A DNA stretch of 64,000 nt from Acanthosepion esculentum. Its lineage: Eukaryota; Mollusca; Cephalopoda; Sepiida; Sepiidae. Each line of letters starts with the position of its first letter. Position 1 is the first letter of the stretch. Of the stretch, positions 9,715-20,214 are shown piece after piece. The stretch spans positions 54,220,746 to 54,284,745 of the forward strand of contig OZ038479.1 in NCBI GenBank assembly GCA_964036315.1, given 5' to 3'. Position numbers and translations under genes: made by a program. The notes beneath the pieces are model-generated. The model ran no database searches, was not told the DNA's origin, and saw nothing but the letters and a program-made list of their open reading frames with translations.

Positions 9715-12381
9715 AGTGACTTTTGCAGTGAAAAATACACTCATTTGGAAATTCCTGCAAAAATCAGATAATTGTCGGATTTTAAATAAAATGTTCAGGA
9801 ATTATTCACAAATTAATGGAATTATTTTTTAAATGTTTCTTTTTTAGAAAATCTTGGTGAAATGTTTTTTTATTATTTTACATCTTTTACCTTCACCACT
9901 CACTTATTTAATTTTATTAAATTTCAAGAAATTCATTTCATTCACACTTAATGTTTTTATTAGTAATAAGTACAAGTTTTGGGGGAATTTAAATCATCAA
10001 ATTTTTATTCTGTGAAACAAACTCCTGTTACAGAAAATATGCATTGAATTGTAAAATAAAATAAGGTGTTGACAGCTTAACTGACAGGTGGAAAATATAT
10101 ATTTTTTTCTGTGGTGTATATATCTGTAAAATTACTTGAGAAATATAACTTAAGCTCCTTTTTTTATATAATTTTAAACTACCCAGTAATTATAAATATT
10201 TAGGGAAATATTCTCCATAATCTAATGTTTTATCAAATTTTAGGTATTTTGGCTTTAAATTTATTATAGATATCGCTCTAATTTTGCGATAATGTCATGT
10301 ATGGACATCTGTATTTACAAAATTTGGCATGGTTATCCAAAAAATTCAAAATTCTTTTTAAAATATTAGTTGTTGCTAAATTACAATAAACTTATAGTTT
10401 TTACTTAATGACAATATCACCTAACCGGGACAAATTAAGACAAAATTTTAAAAGATGAAAACTTTATAAATTATTCTAATTAAATTTTTTTAAAAATGAA
10501 AACAATTCTTGCAAAAATTCATTAATCATTGAGAAAAAAAATTATTTCCATGAGTCAATAGTGACCATTATATATCTTATTCATAAAACCAATTAAAAGC
10601 TTTTCCAATTGAATAATGTCTTAGTTTTATTACATTTTTTTATCTAACGATTCACAGCAGATTTTCGGTAACTGGTGGTTCTGTTTTACAAAAACAATTT
10701 TATAATTTAAATTTTACAAGGAGTTCTGCTTTTAATTAATATAAATATTGAGGTGGCACAAAATTTAATTTCTTGAAATTTCATAAAATAAGTGGGAGAC
10801 AATTTATGTAAAAAAAAAAAAAATTTTTTTAAAAAGATTTTCTAAAAAAATAATTTTGCAAATAATTTCATTCATTTGTGAATAAGTTCTGAAAGTTTCA
10901 TTAAAATCCAACAATTATTTAATTTTTGCAAGAATTTCCAAATCAATGTGTTTTTCACCTCAAAAAGATGCTACAATAACCAATACTAATTTATGGTCCC
11001 CCTTTCTGATGAAAGAAAAACAAAATTTTTAGGCAAGATTTAAAATGTCCTGAAAAGGATGAAAAATATAATTTAATAATCAAGAAGTCCTTTAATATTT
11101 CCTCTTAATAATAACATAATAATCTTGACAATAAAACTTAGTTTTTATTAAGTTTGGGGCATTTTGTTCATCATGGTATCCTAATTTTGTTAACAAATCA
11201 GTGGAGGTTCCTAATTAATCTATTGGCAGAAAGTTGGGAAAAATGGAGATGGTGGCACAAAATTGAGATGGCCATAACTTATTTCACTGGCACACACTAC
11301 TTGATTTTGATAGAATGTGAACGAACATGACTTGCTAAAAATATAGAAGTGAGAAGCCAAGCATTATGAATGGAGAAAATGAAAAGCCCAAGACACACAC
11401 ACACTCATTCACTCACTCACTCTCTCTCATTTTTTAAAGAAATTTCTATTTATTAAATGCTATGAAAATAAAATCATAGCATACAAAACTTACAAAACAA
11501 GCTTGTACAAAATTTTCTGTTTTGTGCCAAACACTTAGGCAGGATAACAAGTTCTAATTACAATGCTGCTGCACTTATAAAAACAATTATAATTATCAAG
11601 AAAATGTTCACTTCAATTCATTCAACTGTCGAAAGGAGTTAAGTAGGACAGCAAATTAATAGGTGTCACTGGGTTTCTGGTATATTTAATGAAAACAATT
11701 CAGTCTTAAAAACTGAGGGGAGACAAATCACTTTTTTGATAAAAAACTTCAAATATTATATTTCTTTGTGACAAATATTCACAAACAACTATAGAAAGAT
11801 AATTATATATCTCTCTAAATTTGTAGAAACAGATTGTTCTTGGGTCAGATTTCTTCCAAAGTTTTTAACTTTTCATTTTCCTTCATCTGTAGATTACTTT
11901 TTCCATCATTAGAATGTTTGATCTGAAAATATCCTTTGATAATGTATACTTTGATCTCTGAAATCAAATCATGACATTAAGTGCTTTGTTTCCTACACTT
12001 GTAAAAATAAGAAATAATATTTTTTTTCTCCATTATGGTTTAAAAATTAATAGCTAGTTGTTCTTAACAAATTTGGAATTTATCATATTTGAAATTAAGA
12101 AAAATTACTATGTTAGCTTTTTCAAAACGGAACATAATAGTCACATTCATCCACCGAGATCTCATGTTAAAATGAAGCAAGCAAGAAAACAAGTACAAAC
12201 AACAAAGTATGTCAATCTCTCAATGTGAAAGTATAAAATTATTATTGGAATAATAGTAAACTGAATACACTGACCCATTTTGTGTTGGTTATTAGGAAAT
12301 AACATAGTAACCTTGTCTGTCTCTACAAATTTTTTTATTTATCATGGATGTTCAATGAAATTAATATATTCTTGTAGACTT

Positions 12382-12750
12382 CAGAGTCTGTCTATATTTC
12401 TGAGATGAGGTATTATGTACAGTATTTACATTATTCGGACTATTGGGGTAGACTGTTCTAGTTCCACGAGCCATGTTTGATGGATGTCAGTTATCAGTTA
12501 TCTCCTGGTAATTTTTCCCTCTGAAAGTTCTCCACTGCCTGAACCGGGTATTGAACTCACACTCTTTTTGGGTCTGTTACTGGATCTAACCAACGCCTTT
12601 ATCCACCGTACCATGTGTCCTTGGGTGATCGAAATAAAGGGTTCGGTTCGAAATTCCAACCACCTGAAGAAGGCCGGAGCGTACAACGGCCGAAACGTTG
12701 TGACAAATATGGCGACAAAGATGAGGACAATAGTCCGAATAATGTAAATA
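12382..12750 (-). mobile_element. rearranged tRNA-derived SINE with 12-bp TSD
   Basis: The target duplication tcttgtagactt is at 12370-12381 and 12751-12762, and the right arm has a single copy at 30439-30450. On the minus strand the head (about 12623-12483) matches the SINE at 22283, with Box A (gtacggtggataaaggcg) and Box B (gagttcaatacc). The tail segment (about 12625-12748, 'gatcgaaataaaggg...agtccgaataatgtaaat') lies in the opposite, plus orientation. A second, shortened 3' end is at about 12455-12425. The copy is therefore internally inverted. Confidence 0.8.
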
Positions 12751-13372
12751 TCTTGTAGACTTGTCATTTATTCTCATTGTATGAAAACTAAAATTGAAAA
12801 AAAATATATAATTAGACCAAAATCAAATAATGCATGAAAATAATTATCTTTGAATTACTTTCAGTCTGCACTCAAGCCCAGCATGGGGCCTGCTGTTTCC
12901 CATCTGGTCTCTAGTTTGCATACCACTACTTTATATAGCCTTACTTTCAAACTGGTTACTAAAAAAATTGCTCTTAAATGTTTATTTTATTGTGGGTACA
13001 TCTACTACTTATGAAAATTGACAGTATTTTAATATTTATTATTATTTCTTTATCTTTTTACTAAGTTGTAAATTTTTTTAAATCATGCTATTCCAATTTA
13101 TGAAATTTTAATAGTATTTCTGAATTGATTTAAACTTAAATGGAACATATGTTCTAACGGTTTTGCCATGTGAGATGAACAACCATTGAAAGAAATGACT
13201 GAATATGAAACTGCCTGATATCAATATTTTAAATTTCTGCTTAATGACTGAAGAGGTGAAGAAATCTATAGAAAAAACATTTTTTTTAAATATATTTATT
13301 TGTATTTTAGATTGCTAATTAAAAATAAATTGTAAAAAGACACTAATATACTATTTTTTTTTTTTTGTGCAG

Positions 13373-13504
13373 ATTGTATTTCCATGAAAAGGGATCCTCT
13401 GACAAAGATTGTTTTGGAAGCACATCCTGGAGACAATTCATATTCCAGTGAAGAAGGATCAGATTTTTCAGAGAGTTTGTATTTCAAAACTCCCATGTGT
13501 TGAC
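13373..13504 (+). pseudogene. degenerate exon upstream of the 18-finger ORF
   Basis: A long T-run followed by gtgcag (ending 13372) looks like a splice acceptor. The following frame begins DCISMKRDPLTK and closes at a TGA at 13501-13503. The right arm has the same acceptor and start (minus, from 29853) but stays open longer. A one-base frame difference separates the two. It could be a real exon in another frame, a non-coding 5' exon, or a decayed finger segment. Confidence 0.35.
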
Positions 13505-13688
13505 ACAATGAAGAAAAAAATCATATCCATCTAAAGAGTGTTCAAAGTGTCCATAGGTGGTTGACATTAACAATTTATTGACCAAAAATTCTATAAAGAC
13601 ACTATATTTACATTTCTGATTCAGCATTTTCATAAAGTTCAAGATAAAAAATCATTGGTATACATACTGTTGAAAAACTATATGTGAA

Positions 13689-15275
13689 ATGTATAGTGCA
13701 AAGTTTTCAGAAAATTCAAGTTCAAAATGCCAAATGCAAACATGTAGTGTTGAGAAACCATACACATGTGAAGTATGTGGCTCAACATTTTCTGGGAGAT
13801 CAAGTTTAAGAATTCATATGCGAATACACACTGGTGAAAAACCATATTCATGTGGAATGTGTAGCGCAAAGTTTTCAGAGAGTTCGATACTAACACGTCA
13901 CATGCGGACACATACTGGTGAGAAACCATACTCATGTGAAGTATGTGGTTCAGCCTTTTCTCAGAGCTCAACATTAATAAGACATATGCGAATACACACT
14001 GGTGAAAACCCATATTCATGTGAAGTGTGTAACTTAGCATTTTCACAGAGTTCAAGATTAAAAAGTCACATGCACATCCATACTGGTGAGAAACCATATT
14101 CATGTGAAGTATGTGGTTCATCATTTTCGCAAAGCTCAAGTTTAAGAATTCATTTGCGAATACACACTGGTGAAAAGCCATATTCTTGTGAAATTTGTAG
14201 TACAAAATTTTCAGAAAGTTCAAAGTTAAGAAGTCATATGCGAACACATACTGGTGAGAAACCATATTCATGTGAAGTATGTGGTTCAGCATTTTCTGGA
14301 AGTTCAAATTTAAAAAGTCACATGCGAACACACACAGGTGAAAAACGGTATTCATGTGAAGTGTGTAGTGCAAGGTTTTCAGAGAGTTCATTGTTAAAAC
14401 GACACATGCTCACGCATACTGGTGAGAAACCATATTCATGTGAAGTATGTGGTTCAGCATTTTCTCTGAGCTCAAGTTTCAGAAGTCATATGAGAATACA
14501 CACTGGAGAAAAACCATATTCATGTGAAGTCTGTAACTCAACATTTTCACAGAGTTCAATACTAAAACGTCACATGCGAACACATACTGGTGAGAAACCA
14601 TATTCATGTGAAGTGTGCGGTACAGCATTTTCTCAGAGCTCAAGTTTAATAAGACATATGCGAATACACACTGGTGAAAACCCGTATTCATGCGACGTGT
14701 GTAGCTCATCATTTTCACAAAGTTCAAGGTTAAAAAGTCACATGCGAACACATACTGGTGAGAAACCATATTCATGTGAAATATGTGGTTCAGCATTTTC
14801 TCAGAGCTCAAATTTAAAAAGTCATATGCGAACACACACAGGTGAAAAACGATATTCTTGTGAAGCATGTAGCGCAAAGTTCTCAGATAGTTCATTGTTA
14901 AATCGTCACATGCTCATCCATACTGGTGAGAAACCATATTCATGTAAAATATGTGGTTCAACATTTTCTCTGAACTCCAGTTTCAGAAGTCATATGAGAA
15001 TACACACTGGTGAAAAACCATATTCATGTGAAGTGTGTAATACAAAATTTTCACAGAGTTCAATATTAAAACGTCATATGCGAACACATACTGGTGAGAA
15101 ACCATATTCATGTAAAGTATGTGGTTCAGCTTTTTCTCAGAGTGCAAGTTTAATAAGACATATGCGAACACACGATGGTGAAGACCCATATTCATGTGAA
15201 ATGTGTAATGCAAAGTTTTCACAGAGTTCAAAATTAAAAAATCACCTGCGAACACATGCTACTGAGAAACCATAA
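13689..15275 (+). CDS. poly-C2H2 zinc-finger protein, 18 fingers (left arm)
   Basis: The 528-residue ORF has 24 residues of a degenerate finger and then 18 consecutive 28-residue C2H2 fingers (CxxC-x12-HxxxH, TGEKP-type linkers) up to the stop. Such arrays bind DNA in the nucleus through helix positions -1, 2, 3 and 6, which vary mainly among S, Q, E, G, N, R and K here. No KRAB, BTB, SCAN or ZAD domain is visible. Odd fingers are CxxCG[ST]xF and even ones CxxC[SN]xxF, a strict two-finger alternation. Fingers 7-12 and 13-18 form a six-finger (504-bp) higher-order repeat. The ATG is not certain: an in-frame TGA at 13671-13673 excludes a longer ORF unless splicing intervenes. Decayed fingers continue downstream. 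Targets and expression are unknown. Confidence 0.85.
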   Translation: MYSAKFSENSSSKCQMQTCSVEKPYTCEVCGSTFSGRSSLRIHMRIHTGEKPYSCGMCSAKFSESSILTRHMRTHTGEKPYSCEVCGSAFSQSSTLIRHMRIHTGENPYSCEVCNLAFSQSSRLKSHMHIHTGEKPYSCEVCGSSFSQSSSLRIHLRIHTGEKPYSCEICSTKFSESSKLRSHMRTHTGEKPYSCEVCGSAFSGSSNLKSHMRTHTGEKRYSCEVCSARFSESSLLKRHMLTHTGEKPYSCEVCGSAFSLSSSFRSHMRIHTGEKPYSCEVCNSTFSQSSILKRHMRTHTGEKPYSCEVCGTAFSQSSSLIRHMRIHTGENPYSCDVCSSSFSQSSRLKSHMRTHTGEKPYSCEICGSAFSQSSNLKSHMRTHTGEKRYSCEACSAKFSDSSLLNRHMLIHTGEKPYSCKICGSTFSLNSSFRSHMRIHTGEKPYSCEVCNTKFSQSSILKRHMRTHTGEKPYSCKVCGSAFSQSASLIRHMRTHDGEDPYSCEMCNAKFSQSSKLKNHLRTHATEKP

Positions 15276-15675
15276 TCATTTTGTTTTAGCAATATGCAGT
15301 AAGCACTCTCCAGACTGCCACCTCAGTGTTGTCTCATGGGGTTGTCAAAAGTTTTGGGCCTTCTTCACAACAGACTTCATCTCCCATTGGTCCCAGCTGT
15401 AAACTTTTGCAATCTTTATTGAGTTCTGCATATGGCCTCTGTGAATGGGTTTTTATGGAGTAGTAGCTGGATTTTCTACCAGTCAGCAAATTAAGATGTT
15501 TGCCTGCTGATGTTTATTTTAACCAATGTGGAGATCAGGTCTAACTTGTCTCTCATCATTGCTATGATATTAATCTTTTTCTCCTCTTTCTTTTCCCTTC
15601 TCCTTCCTTCTTATTTTTCCCCTTTTTCCATCCATCCTCCCCACTTCATTCCTTTTTTTGCCTCCCTTTGCTTCA
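15276..15675. other. left-arm-specific insert between gene and finger relics
   Basis: Directly after the stop codon, about 390 bp of non-finger sequence (including a pyrimidine-rich run at 15570-15660) separates the ORF from its decayed fingers. In the right arm the same two parts are nearly adjacent (27794 to about 27770). Either an insertion in the left arm or a deletion in the right would explain this. I see no terminal repeats or target duplication. Confidence 0.4.
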
Positions 15676-15679
15676 GAAA

Positions 15680-16215
15680 GTTTGATCGGCATTTTCTTTT
15701 GTAGCACAAATTTTTCAGAGGGTTCAATGTTAAAATGTCACATGTGCAAGTATACTTGTGAGAAACCTTATTCATGTAAACTATGTAGTTTAACATTTTC
15801 TCTGATGCAAATACAGATTGGTATAATCCGTATTCATGTGAAATGTTTTGCATGAAGTTTTAACAGACCTCATAGATAAGCAGTCATACTGATGAAAAGC
15901 AAAATTCTTTTAGAATGCCTAGCACAATGTTTTCAGAGCATTCGAAGTTAGTCATATGCGAACACATACTGGTGAGAAACCCTATTCATGTAAAGTGGTT
16001 CAGCATTTTCTCAAAATGTAAGATTAATAAGTCATAAGCAAAAATACACACTTGTAAAAAATCTTTGTCCTTGTGAAATGTGCAGCGCATAGTTTTTACA
16101 GAGTTGAATGTTATAAAGCCACATGTAAACACATAGTAGTGAAAAACCTTATTCATGTAAAGTATGCATTGAAGCATTTTCTCAGAATTTATGTTCTTAA
16201 AATGTTTACATTTCA
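15680..16215 (+). pseudogene. decayed C2H2 fingers downstream of the 18-finger ORF
   Basis: Repeated finger signatures remain recognisable in shifting frames: 'gagaaaccttattcatgtaa', 'actggtgagaaaccctattc' and a finger around 16090-16135 (cagagttgaatgttataaag followed by ccacatgtaaacacat). Stops and indels interrupt every finger. That last half-finger is the single-copy counterpart of the right-arm minisatellite unit. Confidence 0.75.
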
Positions 16216-17035
16216 AGCAGAATTCTGATTCACATTATTGGGAATATTTTACAAAACTGTGTAGGGATTTTTCTCTGTTGGATGTGTGTGCCTGCAGTGA
16301 GAGAACAATACCCAAAACTTAAAATAACTGTTTAACTGCTTTTATTTGTGGTTGAAAGAAAGTGCAAAATATTGTTTTTTTTTTTTGCAGCAAAAAGAGT
16401 TGGGTTTCCCAGTTAAAGTTTTTTTTTCCTTAAGTAGATCTTTTGTAGAGAGAAATTTCTCTGCATGCTTCAATGAGAAATCTGAGTCAAACTGCCAAGA
16501 CAGGCCATGTCTCTTCTGCAGCAAAGGCTATTTGTAGCCCTTCGAGCTGGGCCTTGAAGGTAGTAGCTGCTAAAAAGGAAGAGTGGAAAAGAGACTGAAT
16601 AGGGCTCAGCCAGAGTTTTTATAATTTCTGGGATTTCCGGTTGTACAGAAGCCCCCACATGCCACAAGAAGCAAGATAGTTTCTATGATTTCACTTAATA
16701 TTACACAAGGTAAAACTGTTGAAAGATTGTGTTTCGCCTGAATTCCAAATGTTAAAATAACTTATTTCCTTGAAAACCAGCCTTTAAAATCCTGTGATTG
16801 AACACTACAAATTTTCCCTTGTGGTGAAAGTCAAAACAAAAAGAAAAAAAATATAGACATGCCATTTTACATACTACCAAGATTAAAAAAATAAAAATTG
16901 TAAAATTGATTTGATAATTTTTCCAATAGTATTTATGACCTGTAATTATTTACATTATCGACATTGTTTGGACTCTTATCAAATTTATTGTCATATCCAT
17001 GATGTTTCAGATCCGTCTGGATATAAGCGTTAGTT
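16216..17035. other. spacer DNA without a gene; possible LTR-like segment
   Basis: No coding region is supported. On the minus strand a TATA-like motif (complement of tttttataatttc, about 16617-16629) and an AATAAA-type motif (complement of cttttatttgtgg, about 16339) are spaced as in an LTR, but no boundaries or duplication could be fixed. Confidence 0.2.
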
Positions 17036-17037
17036 AA

Positions 17038-17520
17038 AGCAATCCAAAAGTGACTTGACCCAAAGAATTGTGAGTTCAATACCTGGCCACAGCAGAGGTG
17101 AACAAAAACAGAGAGTTGAGTTACTAAAGGGAGTTAACTGAAACTGAGGTTAAAATTAAATATACTGTTTAATAAAGAAATGGAGCACTTACTCAAATAT
17201 AGGTATCCATTAAAAATAACATTTCATTAGTACATGTTACAAGAAAGATGCTTTAATCTTATCAGCCCTTAAATGATTTCAGCTGTTAAATCTCTGAAAT
17301 GTTGAAAAACCCGAGAGTTACTAAAGGGAATTAACTGAAACTGTGACATCCAGAAAAGGTATGGCACGTGGAACTAGAACAATCTACCCCTATAAACTAA
17401 ATAAAGGGTTCCGTTCAAAATTCCAACATATATCACCTAAAGAAGGCTGGAGCGTACAATACCCGAAACACCATGGATATGACAATAAAGATGAGGACAA
17501 CAGTTAGAACAATGTAAATA
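17038..17520 (+). mobile_element. old SINE copy with internal duplication
   Basis: The head at 17038-17110 keeps the Box B region (gtgagttcaatacctgg). The tail at 17345-17520 keeps 'aaataaagggttc...attccaac...gaagaaggctggagcgtac...gatgaggacaa...aatgtaaat'. Both match the SINE at 22283. The body is split by about 200 bp flanked by near-identical segments (gagttactaaagggagttaa at about 17118 and gagttactaaagggaattaa at about 17314), suggesting a local duplication. It is more diverged than the other copies. Confidence 0.65.
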
Positions 17521-17997
17521 GTGTTTATGATGTTATAATAGAAAAGAAAGTCAATATTAAAGTGCAAGAGATATATGAAGATCAAATGTCATTTTGAAAA
17601 AAAGGAATTTGACAATGTCTTTATGTCAATACATGAAACTGCTAAATGCTACAAAAAGGTTTTTCTTCCAAAACTCAACAATCTTCCACTACTTTTTATT
17701 ATTTTTCATATTTCATTTTAATTCATGAAATTTACAGAGCTTAGAATTCTTTTTATGTTGTTCTTTAAATTTAAACTCTGGAAACTCATATCCAAAATCA
17801 CTTTTCATTTAAATACTTTCTCTTCTTTTGCATTTTTGATAATAGTTAGTCTTGACATCTGAGTAAAGTGTACATTAGAAATCATCAGTTTCCCAAACTC
17901 AATACTAGCAAGTGAAAATTCAAAATGCCACAGAAATGCTTTAACTTGACAATATTTGTCAAGTTATTATTGGTTTGATTATTTGACTTTAATTCAT

Positions 17998-18117
17998 TGT
18001 GGTATGGATTATCTCCCCTTATATGAATTATGCATTTAAAGTCCAGCTCAGACACACTCCATTCTAAGTTGAATAAAGCTTCAGACAAGTTATACCTGCA
18101 TTCATCTTTTCACTACA
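17998..18117 (+). repeat. 5' LTR of the 1.2-kb element
   Basis: It starts tgtggtatggattatctccc and ends cttttcactaca. An AATAAA signal sits in 'gttgaataaagcttcagac'. At about 120 bp it is unusually short for a gypsy LTR. Confidence 0.75.
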
Positions 18118-18128
18118 ATTCATTCAAA

Positions 18129-18226
18129 ATGGAACATTTCACGAGACCACAAAGGTTTGACATCAACTCTGACAATACCACAGCTGCGTTTGATTTTAAC
18201 ATTCAAAAACTTAAATCCTTAAAGTA
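18129..18226 (+). pseudogene. Gag N-terminal remnant
   Basis: Directly after the 5' LTR the translation begins MEHFTRPQRFDINSDNTTAA and stops after 32 residues. This resembles the start of many invertebrate gypsy Gag proteins, where a short FxRPxRFD-type motif precedes the capsid. The MITE insertion and deletions remove the remainder. Confidence 0.55.
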
Positions 18227-18249
18227 GAGCACCCTCACTGACTAATATA

Positions 18250-18387
18250 CAGTGTAACCCAGATATAAGAGAGTTGTCGGGACCGGAGAAGAAGTCTCTT
18301 ATATCCGGGTTTGGTCTATCATATATACATTAACACAGGCTCTAATTTGGGACCAGAGAAAATCGCTCTTATATCCGGGTTACACTG
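18250..18387. mobile_element. Tigger/pogo-type MITE (TA TSD), copy 1
   Basis: The ends cagtgtaacccagatataag and cttatatccgggttacactg are inverted, flanked by TA (18248-18249 and 18388-18389). CAGTG termini with TA target sites are typical of pogo/Tigger elements. At 138 bp it is a MITE. It was inserted into the older LTR element. Confidence 0.8.
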
Positions 18388-19081
18388 TACAAGACAATGC
18401 TGATAACAAACTATCTGTCCCCCCCCCTCTGTCTACAGGATAATTTCAGACTCATGAGGAAGATATAAATTTGCTACATGCAATTTAAACCCTGTTGTGC
18501 ACCACAACAAACACAATACCACAAGAAAGTTTTCTACCTTTGGAACATAGAACTCCACAAGGAACCTCATTGCCCTCATCGTTGTCACAACCTGGTACAG
18601 TCCTGAGATGCCACATTCAACACAGTAAAAACAACCCACTAATAAACAAAGTCAAATTAATACAAGTAAGCCTGCATTACATGTTCATCCAGCACTTAGG
18701 AGATGAGATACTGTGTCATTGAAAGATTTGGCTCCTGCAGGAATAACCTCCCACAGAATCGCTAACAGAACAAATCGACCAACATAACTTTCTTTCTGAC
18801 AAAGAATTAGCACCTAAAAAATGAATCCACTCTGAAACAGACATTGCTATTTCAAATTCAGATGCAGACTAGCTTACAAATCAAATAATACACAAATAGT
18901 TCAAGTTGAAGGTTTATACTTCAAAGCCAGGTAAGTAAGACAAACCTGGGACAACGAGCTCAGATTTGTCAATGTCAGAGGTGGCTGTCAACTTCGAATC
19001 ATGATGACCTCCTCAAAGAACCTGCAAGAGACTGAGTCACCGGAATGACTTTCTCTCCTGCAAATAACCAGTGGGGGAGAA

Positions 19082-19204
19082 TGTGACGTGGATTATCTCC
19101 CCTTATACATATTCTGTATTTAAATAAGTCCAGCTCGGGCACACACCATTCTAAGTTGAATAAAGCTTCAGATAAGTTATACCAATGTTCATCTTTTCAT
19201 GACA
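19082..19204 (+). repeat. 3' LTR of the 1.2-kb element
   Basis: It starts tgtgacgtggattatctccc, carries gaataaagcttcagat, ends cttttcatgaca, and is followed by the target duplication TTCAT. Confidence 0.75.
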
Positions 19205-19439
19205 TTCATATAATTCAAAGAGCTTAGATTTTTTTTTGCTTTTGATGTTTGTTCTGTAGATTTAACTCTGGAAATTCATATCCACAAAGATATTTTTCCT
19301 TTGGGTATTTTAATGACCCAAAGCTGAAACTTGATTTCAAGTTATTCCCTATACAGCTGAGTGGTGTGTGATGAATTTGATTTGACCAGATATCTACTCA
19401 CTAGTATTGTGATTAAAACACTTATATGTCATAAGTTCA

Positions 19440-19740
19440 AATCCAAACAATTCTATCTGCTAATTCATTTTATTAAATGCATTTTCGTAATGCAATATCC
19501 ACAATTCGTGCCTGGTTCCTGTTTTGGGTTTTTCTAATGGAAAACCTTTCATCAATCTCCCCTGGGGGTTTAGACCACATTTCATATAGCACCTCAATTT
19601 CTGAAGAAAGATCAGTGCATTCAAATGACAAGGTTTATCATAAAATATACATCTAAATGCACTTGGTACGTCCAAATTCCAGCAGCATTTTTTTTCATCA
19701 ATTTCATGAAACAATTCATAGAATCATTTCAATGCAATTC
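19440..19740 (+). repeat. dispersed repeat, diverged partner of 23000-23290
   Basis: Shared landmarks in the same order and orientation include 'aatccacaattc/aatattcataattc', 'atggaaaa', 'tctcc(c)ctgg(g)ggttta', 'cattcaaat(g/a)acaa', and 'cataaaatat/cataaaatct'. Both copies are non-coding and strongly diverged. Confidence 0.4.
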
Positions 19741-19969
19741 CTTTACACATCTAGTAAACCTTACTGGGATGGAGCAGTCCATGTGAAATATCAATCACAT
19801 TGCAGGATTTATCAAATTTATGTATACTAGTCAATTTGCATATATGCATAGTCAGGGCTGGTGCAAGGGCCTCACCCCCACCCCCAAATCTATGATATGG
19901 AGCCCCCACTCTACTACCTTATGAAAATTGAGATGTAGCAATGACATAAAATCCAAATTGTAACCTAAT

Positions 19970-20130
19970 GAGGCACAGTGGATTAATGGATAGCAACTCA
20001 GATTGAGGAATCGGAAATTCCTTTCAAATCCATTACATTCACTTCTCCCTACAGCTATGGGTAAATAGCAGGACGGACTGGGTTCTATAGCCTTGGATGG
20101 TAACTGGTCTACCACAGAAAGAAATGGCAA
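19970..20130 (+). mobile_element. possible tRNA-headed SINE relic
   Basis: A Box A-like stretch (gaggcacagtggattaatgg) is followed about 35 bp later by a Box B-like stretch (cctttcaaatccattaca). This matches the internal promoter layout of tRNA genes and tRNA-derived SINEs. No cloverleaf closes properly, so it is not a functional tRNA gene. No target duplication was found. Confidence 0.35.
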
Positions 20131-20175
20131 CCTACCTACCTAATGGCTTAGGTATCATAGCTTAGGTGATAATGG

Positions 20176-20214
20176 CTTAGGCAATCATGTATCAAAGATA
20201 CATGATTGCCTAAG
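20176..20214. repeat. perfect 18-bp hairpin
   Basis: cttaggcaatcatgtatc and gatacatgattgcctaag pair perfectly across an AAA loop. Partial copies of 'atggcttagg' precede it (20141-20180). Unlike a terminator it has no T-tract, and its role is unknown. Confidence 0.75.

Larger units (their letters stand above)
6100..11213 (+). mobile_element. outer TAGGTACC-family element, interrupted
   Basis: A left terminal repeat (about 6120-6275) is cut by the younger copy at 6276-8231. Sequence continuing from 8232 matches what normally follows in this family ('gttaaaaatcttg...agcaaaattg'). The right end is a degenerate inverted terminus at about 11060-11213, closing with ggttccta. The interior is AT-rich and non-coding. 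The same outer structure, without the inner insertion, lies inverted in the right arm starting at 31535. Confidence 0.5.
2820..16215 (+). repeat. left arm of large inverted duplication
   Basis: Blocks along this arm reappear reverse-complemented in 27040-42722 in mirrored order. These include the CA-rich start and finger relic (2825-3010 with 42545-42722), unique DNA at 3750-3880 with 42395-42545, the block 5580-6080 with 39290-39800, the sequence around 12250-12380 with 30450-30580, the 12860-12960 block with 30290-30370, the zinc-finger gene, and the decayed fingers behind it. Substitutions and indels are plentiful, so the duplication is not very recent. The outer edge meets the gypsy relic, and the inner edge lies at about 16215. 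Confidence 0.85.
17998..19204 (+). mobile_element. deleted gypsy-like LTR retrotransposon with TSD
   Basis: Direct repeats of about 120 bp, each running TG...CA, lie at 17998-18117 and 19082-19204, with target duplication TTCAT at 17993-17997 and 19205-19209. Each LTR has gaataaagcttcag as a polyadenylation signal. A purine-rich tract (agtgggggagaa) immediately precedes the 3' LTR. Inside, only about 960 bp remain: a Gag-like start, a Tigger-like MITE, and decayed sequence that may be pol 3' end. The LTRs differ from each other at several positions, so it is not recent. Confidence 0.8.

Noticed and set aside
12498..12777. Two overlapping 63-89-codon minus-strand frames and an 87-codon plus frame
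   Set aside because: All lie within the rearranged SINE.
12930..12945. TATA-like 'ctttatatagcc' upstream of the left finger gene
   Set aside because: It is conserved in both arms, but AT-rich DNA yields such matches often and no transcription start evidence exists.
13678..14391. Long minus-strand frame of repeated [16 protein letters not shown] peptides
   Set aside because: It is the antisense of the C2H2 array and its repetitiveness follows from the finger repeat. The same applies to antisense frames at 14479-15255, 27790-29184 and 50391-51613.
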